Assembly: GCA_012295275.1 (NCBI GenBank)
Contig: CM022667.1
Span: 5,884,994-5,946,993, forward strand
From: Chrysomallon squamiferum
Lineage: Eukaryota; Mollusca; Gastropoda; Neomphalida; Peltospiridae
Length of the DNA: 62,000 bases
Reading direction: 5' to 3'
Both the position numbers and the translations under genes were made by a program. This document shows, one piece after another, positions 58,245-62,000 of this stretch. The stretch's first letter is position 1; the number at the start of each line of letters is the position of its first letter. The notes under the pieces were generated by a model. It ran no database searches. It saw nothing but the letters and a program-made list of their open reading frames with translations, and had not been told where the DNA came from.

Positions 58245-60589
58245 CTGTAAAAACAATGACAATAAAAAAGTATATAAATGAAATCAAACAAACAATAATT
58301 ATAACTTTAATAAAATAAAGTCTTTTTCTGTATTTTCAATCAAATATGGATGCTACTGAAATAAGTCTTTAAATCATGACCTTTGGTAAATGTTTGATAA
58401 CTGATGGGGGATAAAACAAAAGCAGTTATTGATTTGTTTTTATTATGATTTTTTTTTGTTTTAAGTTATGTAAACAGACAATATATATCTCATAGTGGAA
58501 AGGTAAATAATATTCTGTGTAATTAAGTATAGAATATATATAAAACAGCACCTCAGGTTTTCCTTTATGTGATCTCTTTAGCTTGTCATCCTTGAAAAAT
58601 GCCATATTGTCATTTCCAACACAATCTTTAAAAAAATCCAAAAATAAAAATAAAACAGAAAAGGCCACTTTATATTAAATATTTTATTTTACAACTAAAA
58701 CAGCTTACTTTTATTTACCCCTAATGAAATTGTTATTATTACTAACAGTAATAATATCATTTCAATTTTCAACATTTAACAGACTACATGTAATCCAGAA
58801 AAATTCACCATAAAATATATAGTTTTGGTCTGATATCTTTCAAAAAGCAATAATATTATAGGTATAAAATTAAAAATAACCAAAACATAATATATAATAC
58901 TTTTGCTACTACTTTCTCATATACTGCTGAGACTATGTCATGAACATGCTATTGAATTATCACCAGTTTTAGCTTTCTTTCCTTTAAATGTTTCCTGCTT
59001 TTTCTTAACTGCTGCAGTGTTTTTAGATCTGTCAGCTACTGCACTGAGTTCATCCAAGGCAGCAGGAGGAGCTGTAAATAAAATAAATAAAGTAGGAAAA
59101 TTAATAGTCAAAAGTTAATATGTACAATAATAAAGTAATATTAGTTTCCATGTTTAACTCAGAACTGATCATTCTGAATAATTTTAATATAGGAAAAAAG
59201 TTATTTAGATGACACAAATGAAATTCTTTAAGAAAAAAAATATATATATAATCTTTTTTGGGGAATATTAAATAATTAATACTAACAATTACAATAAATA
59301 CAAATGAATGGCTGATATGCACAGTTTACTATTATGTTTTTATTCTTACCATTATAATTTTATTTGCCTTTTTTATTCTTTTTATCCCCTGCATACTCAG
59401 CATCAACTACTTGTTTAACTGAATGAAATCAGTGTTAGCATATTTAAATTATTATACCTATTATTATTTAACTGATTTATTTAAATTATGAAAAATAAAT
59501 ATTTTTATGTTGTACATTCACGTTATTTTTCCCGTGTTCACAAAATATTTAAGGAGTGAATAAAACAGCATTTGAACAGTTCTAGATATTAAAACAATTT
59601 AAATAGCTGAAGCTTCCTCTTTATTTCAGTATTATACTATACTTACTGTGAAAGAATAATAAATTTATTAAATGTTGCATATACAGATATATAATTATGC
59701 TTGCATATAGATGCACAGTGACAAATCAGTGATGTAGATAGACAAACACACACACATTTATTATTTAATGAATGTGTTTCCATGTAACATGCTTACATTA
59801 ACAAATTATAAACTATACAGTAACTGTTTTTATTATAGTATATCATATCATTATGGTAAAATGATTCACCACTAAAGGATATTTTATTTAAAATTTAATT
59901 TTATATGCATTCAATGAAGTGAAATGTTCTAATTAAAAAACAAAAAATAAAATAAGGAATGAATGAAAGATGGAAAAAGGGTAAAAAAGGGTAAACAACT
60001 ATTCTACTGCAGCCAGTAAAATAATATATAAATGTGTTGAAATAATATTACTTCTTTCTTTTGTGAACAGTCCTCCAAAATTATATTACTTTATGTACAA
60101 TTTATAAATTTTATTTTAATATAAAAATAATTACTTGATATAAAATTAATTCTACCATATTTTCCAGAAAATACACATAAAAATGACCTTGTTTTCAATA
60201 TAGATATATGGTAAGGCAATCAAATAAGACATTATATTAGGTTATTTTTCTCCTTGTTGTTTTTCTTTAAAATGATTTGCTCTCTCAAAAGCATTGATAC
60301 AAACTGACACAAAAAAAAGTATTTTCTAATTTTGTTTTATAAAACTAACAAAATATATATTGTTAAAAATTATGAAGTAATAAACAATAAATACCTGCTA
60401 AACATTTGTCAGATCTAGTATTTTTTTGTTTTCTTTGTCTGAAGAAAAACACCAGAAGGACAACAACAACTACAACAACCACCAGACCCCCAGCAATACC
60501 ACCTGCAGCTGCCACAATTTTAGAACTTCCTGGATCTTCTATTTTCAGTTATCAAAAAGACAAATGCAATATTGTCATGAAAATTTTAT

Positions 60590-60629
<40 letters not shown>

Positions 60630-60921
60630 AAAATAAATAAATAAAACAAATTAAAACAAAATAAAAAATATCTTTAAAAACTGATTAAATTTAGTTTTTA
60701 CAGAAAAATAATAATACAAAAGGAAAACAAAAAATAAAAAAAATAAATGAAAATCCAACAATGAACAATCAAAAAAAAAATAAAATACCAAATTATTTTT
60801 ACAGGAAAGAGGTTAGATCAGCAGGTGCCATTTCCATTTACATGGAGACTGAAGATTATCCTTTAAATCTATGCCAATAATTATATAACTTTTGTTTAGT
60901 ATTTGTTTCTTCAAAAATTGC

Positions 60922-60964
<43 letters not shown>

Positions 60965-61828
60965 GATTATTATTTGCACATTTAAAATATCCACTACAAT
61001 AATACTTGACTGTACTGAAATAACAATGGAATTTAAGCGAATGCAGTATCTCTAATCAAGGTAATGTTATAGGCAACCATATATTATGAGATACAATTTA
61101 TATTTCAGACAAATTAATTGTCAAAAATGATAAAGTGTTATTTCAAAAATACAACAAATAAAAAACACATCACATATATAAAGCACTGCAAATATATAAA
61201 AGCAGTGTAACAAATATCACCACCTAAATAAATAGTTTGATATTTTAGATTATATCTAACAAAAACTAATTACCTATTTTATTAACAGATAATTTCACCA
61301 CAAGATCATTTCTTGTTTCTCCATTTGACACAACAACCTGATAGATTCCAAAATCTTCTGGTGTGACATTTGTCAGTTTATATTCACCTACAGCAGACAC
61401 ATTTGTAGTGAGTACAGGTTGTGCAGATCCAAGACTTTTATTGTTTACATCTGTGAGTTTATACCAGGTAAATGTTGGAACTGGATTGGCAATCACAGAA
61501 ATGTGTAGAGTTACATTTCCACCTTCTACAGCAGTAAATTTTTTCTGAACTGTAACTCGATGATCAAGTCTTGGTGAACCTGAAAAACAAATCTTAATTA
61601 GTGATTACTGTTATGAATAAGGAATTTATTCAAACAATTATTTTTATCTAGAAATTGAATATTTGTGTCCAACAATAACATCTAGCTGTATCATTTATAG
61701 GGCTGAATAGATTAAAAGGTACTGGTAAACCTTTTAAATAATAAATTTCTTGTTATTAAAACACAAAACAGATAAATTAAAGAAAATAATAATAAGAATA
61801 AAAAATAAACTAACTAACTAACTAACTA

Positions 61829-61895
<67 letters not shown>

Positions 61896-62000
61896 GAAAT
61901 AATTCTCTTTAATGACATACATGTAACAAGAAGCTGCACACTTTGACTGAAATCAGACTTGATGTTGTTTCCTGCTTCACAAGTGTAAAATCCTGTATCC
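58047..62000 (-). CDS. Gene C: gene B paralogue, 5' part outside the window; tail partly decayed
   Basis: Visible exons, joined in order: 62000-61921 (end of Ig4), 61579-61274 (Ig5), 60538-60395 (TM), 59418-59350 (tail exon 10), 59071-58964 (exon 11), 58625-58552 (exon 12), 58244-58047 (exon 13, TGA). Splice borders and phases match gene B exon by exon. The FN3 exon is missing, exon 9 is at most a relic, exon 10 has an in-frame TAA at 59362-59360, and the tyrosines of exons 11 and 12 are replaced by Ser and Val. Exon 13 keeps both LVYTEI and TVYIQI. If exon 10 is included the protein ends soon after the TM; if it is skipped the frame stays open to the ITIM/ITSM exon. It could be a dying pseudogene, or a receptor with a splice-controlled tail. 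Confidence 0.75.
58552..58625 (-). CDS. Gene C: tail exon 12, tyrosine lost
   Basis: 74 nt, nine bases shorter than in B with phase 1-0 kept; acceptor TTTAAAG, donor TGAG|GTGCTG. It encodes DCVGNDNMAFFKDDKLKR..., so IYGND has become CVGND. Everything except the tyrosine side is recognisable (GNDNMAF). Confidence 0.72.
58964..59071 (-). CDS. Gene C: tail exon 11, tyrosine lost
   Basis: 108 nt, the same size and phase as gene B exon 11; borders ATTTACAG|CT and ACTG|GTGATA. It encodes APPAALDELSAVADRSKN and then a lysine-rich run. The position of DLYAAV now reads ELSAVA, with Ser in place of Tyr. The open frame and splice sites are kept. Confidence 0.72.
59350..59418 (-). CDS. Gene C: tail exon 10 with in-frame stop
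   Basis: Exactly 69 nt, like gene B exon 10, with intact borders TTCATTCAG|TT and AATG|GTAAGA. It reads VKQVVDAEYAGDKKNKKGK and then TAA (59362-59360), three codons before the donor. The tyrosine remains but the ITIM is lost (A-E-Y-A-G-D). Being symmetric in phase, the exon can be skipped to restore the downstream frame. Confidence 0.72.
59985..60030 (-). pseudogene. Possible relic of tail exon 9 in gene C
   Basis: The minus strand reads ACTGGCTGCAGTAGAATAG, resembling the ALYAVVNK segment of gene B exon 9 with the Tyr codon changed and a TAG following. It lies between the TM exon and exon 10, where exon 9 is expected. The match is short and has no clear splice sites, so this is tentative. 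Confidence 0.2.
60395..60538 (-). CDS. Gene C: TM exon
   Basis: 144 nt, phase 1-1; acceptor GAAAATAG, donor GCAG|GTATTT. It encodes EDPGSSKIVAAAGGIAG, a valine-rich helix, then FFFRQRKQKN. Aligned with gene B exon 8 it is two codons shorter but keeps the same SSK/NSK entry and basic stop-transfer region. Confidence 0.78.
61274..61579 (-). CDS. Gene C: Ig5 exon without canonical cysteines
   Basis: 306 nt, the same length as gene B exon 6, with GT-AG borders and phase 1-1. It encodes NVTLHISVIANPVPTFTWYK and EDFGIYQVVVSN, identical to B in these core strands. Differences cluster near both ends (VTVQKKFTAVEGG; NDLVVKLSVNKI). Both copies lack the B- and F-strand cysteines. Confidence 0.83.
61828..61895. 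repeat. (AAT)n microsatellite in gene C
   Basis: More than 60 bases of AAT repeats only 26 bases from the donor of the Ig4 exon. Similar runs lie at 60590-60623 and 60926-60965 in the next introns. Confidence 0.95.
61921..62000 (-). CDS. Gene C: 3' part of Ig4 exon (cut by window end)
   Basis: Reads DTGFYTCEAGNNIKSDF and then SQSVQLLVT, ending ACAT|GTATGT, at the same phase and position as gene B exon 5. Protein differences from B are few (V to F, H to Q, N to L). The rest lies beyond the window. Confidence 0.8.

Overview
This window is intron-rich, very AT-rich animal DNA, packed with (AAT)n, (AC)n and (AT)n microsatellites. All genes I can support are on the minus strand. They encode cell-surface immunoglobulin-superfamily (IgSF) receptors, with one domain per exon and nearly all introns in phase 1. 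The genome style and the fossil transposon genes point to a lophotrochozoan invertebrate, most likely a mollusc. That placement is inference; no species was identified.

Layout, in transcription order (high to low coordinates). (1) Gene C, 62000 to 58047, 5' part cut by the window edge: a paralogue of gene B with the end of one Ig exon, a complete Ig exon, a transmembrane (TM) exon and cytoplasmic exons. One tail exon has an in-frame stop, two others have lost their tyrosines, and the last exon keeps an ITIM and an ITSM-like motif almost unchanged. (2) 52-58 kb: intergenic, with a dead Tigger/pogo-type DNA transposon at 53.05-53.8 kb. (3) Gene B, 51622 to 38165: a complete 13-exon gene. The joined exons total 2514 nt, an open frame of 837 codons plus stop: signal peptide, five Ig domains, one FN3 domain, one TM segment and a tail with six tyrosine motifs, ending ITIM (LVYTEV) then ITSM-like (TVYIQI). 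(4) 22.9-38.1 kb: intergenic graveyard of at least four decayed transposon-type protein genes, all on the plus strand (an uncharacterised Cys-rich element protein, a SWIM/YqaJ protein, a FLYWCH/MULE transposase, a psq-type HTH pogo-like transposase), plus a TA-flanked inverted-repeat element at 36.4-37.3 kb. A good splice donor at 30.68 kb may mark a non-coding first exon of gene A. (5) Gene A, 22888 to 6102: a complete 10-exon gene (894 nt, 297 codons plus stop) with signal peptide, one V-like Ig domain, a Thr/Pro stalk built from four tandemly duplicated 24-nt microexons, three successive TM-type exons and a short tyrosine-free tail. (6) 1-6.1 kb: no supported gene.

Reading of the locus: B is an invertebrate inhibitory-type receptor candidate, with a vertebrate-like ITIM/ITSM tail in which each tyrosine sits on its own exchangeable exon. 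C is a decaying or alternatively spliced sister. A is a short receptor with no signalling tyrosines and a stalk and membrane region that can change by exon choice without breaking frame. Together they look like a paired or variable immune-type receptor cluster. Function is inference from motifs; exon structures are read directly from open frames, GT-AG borders and consistent phases.
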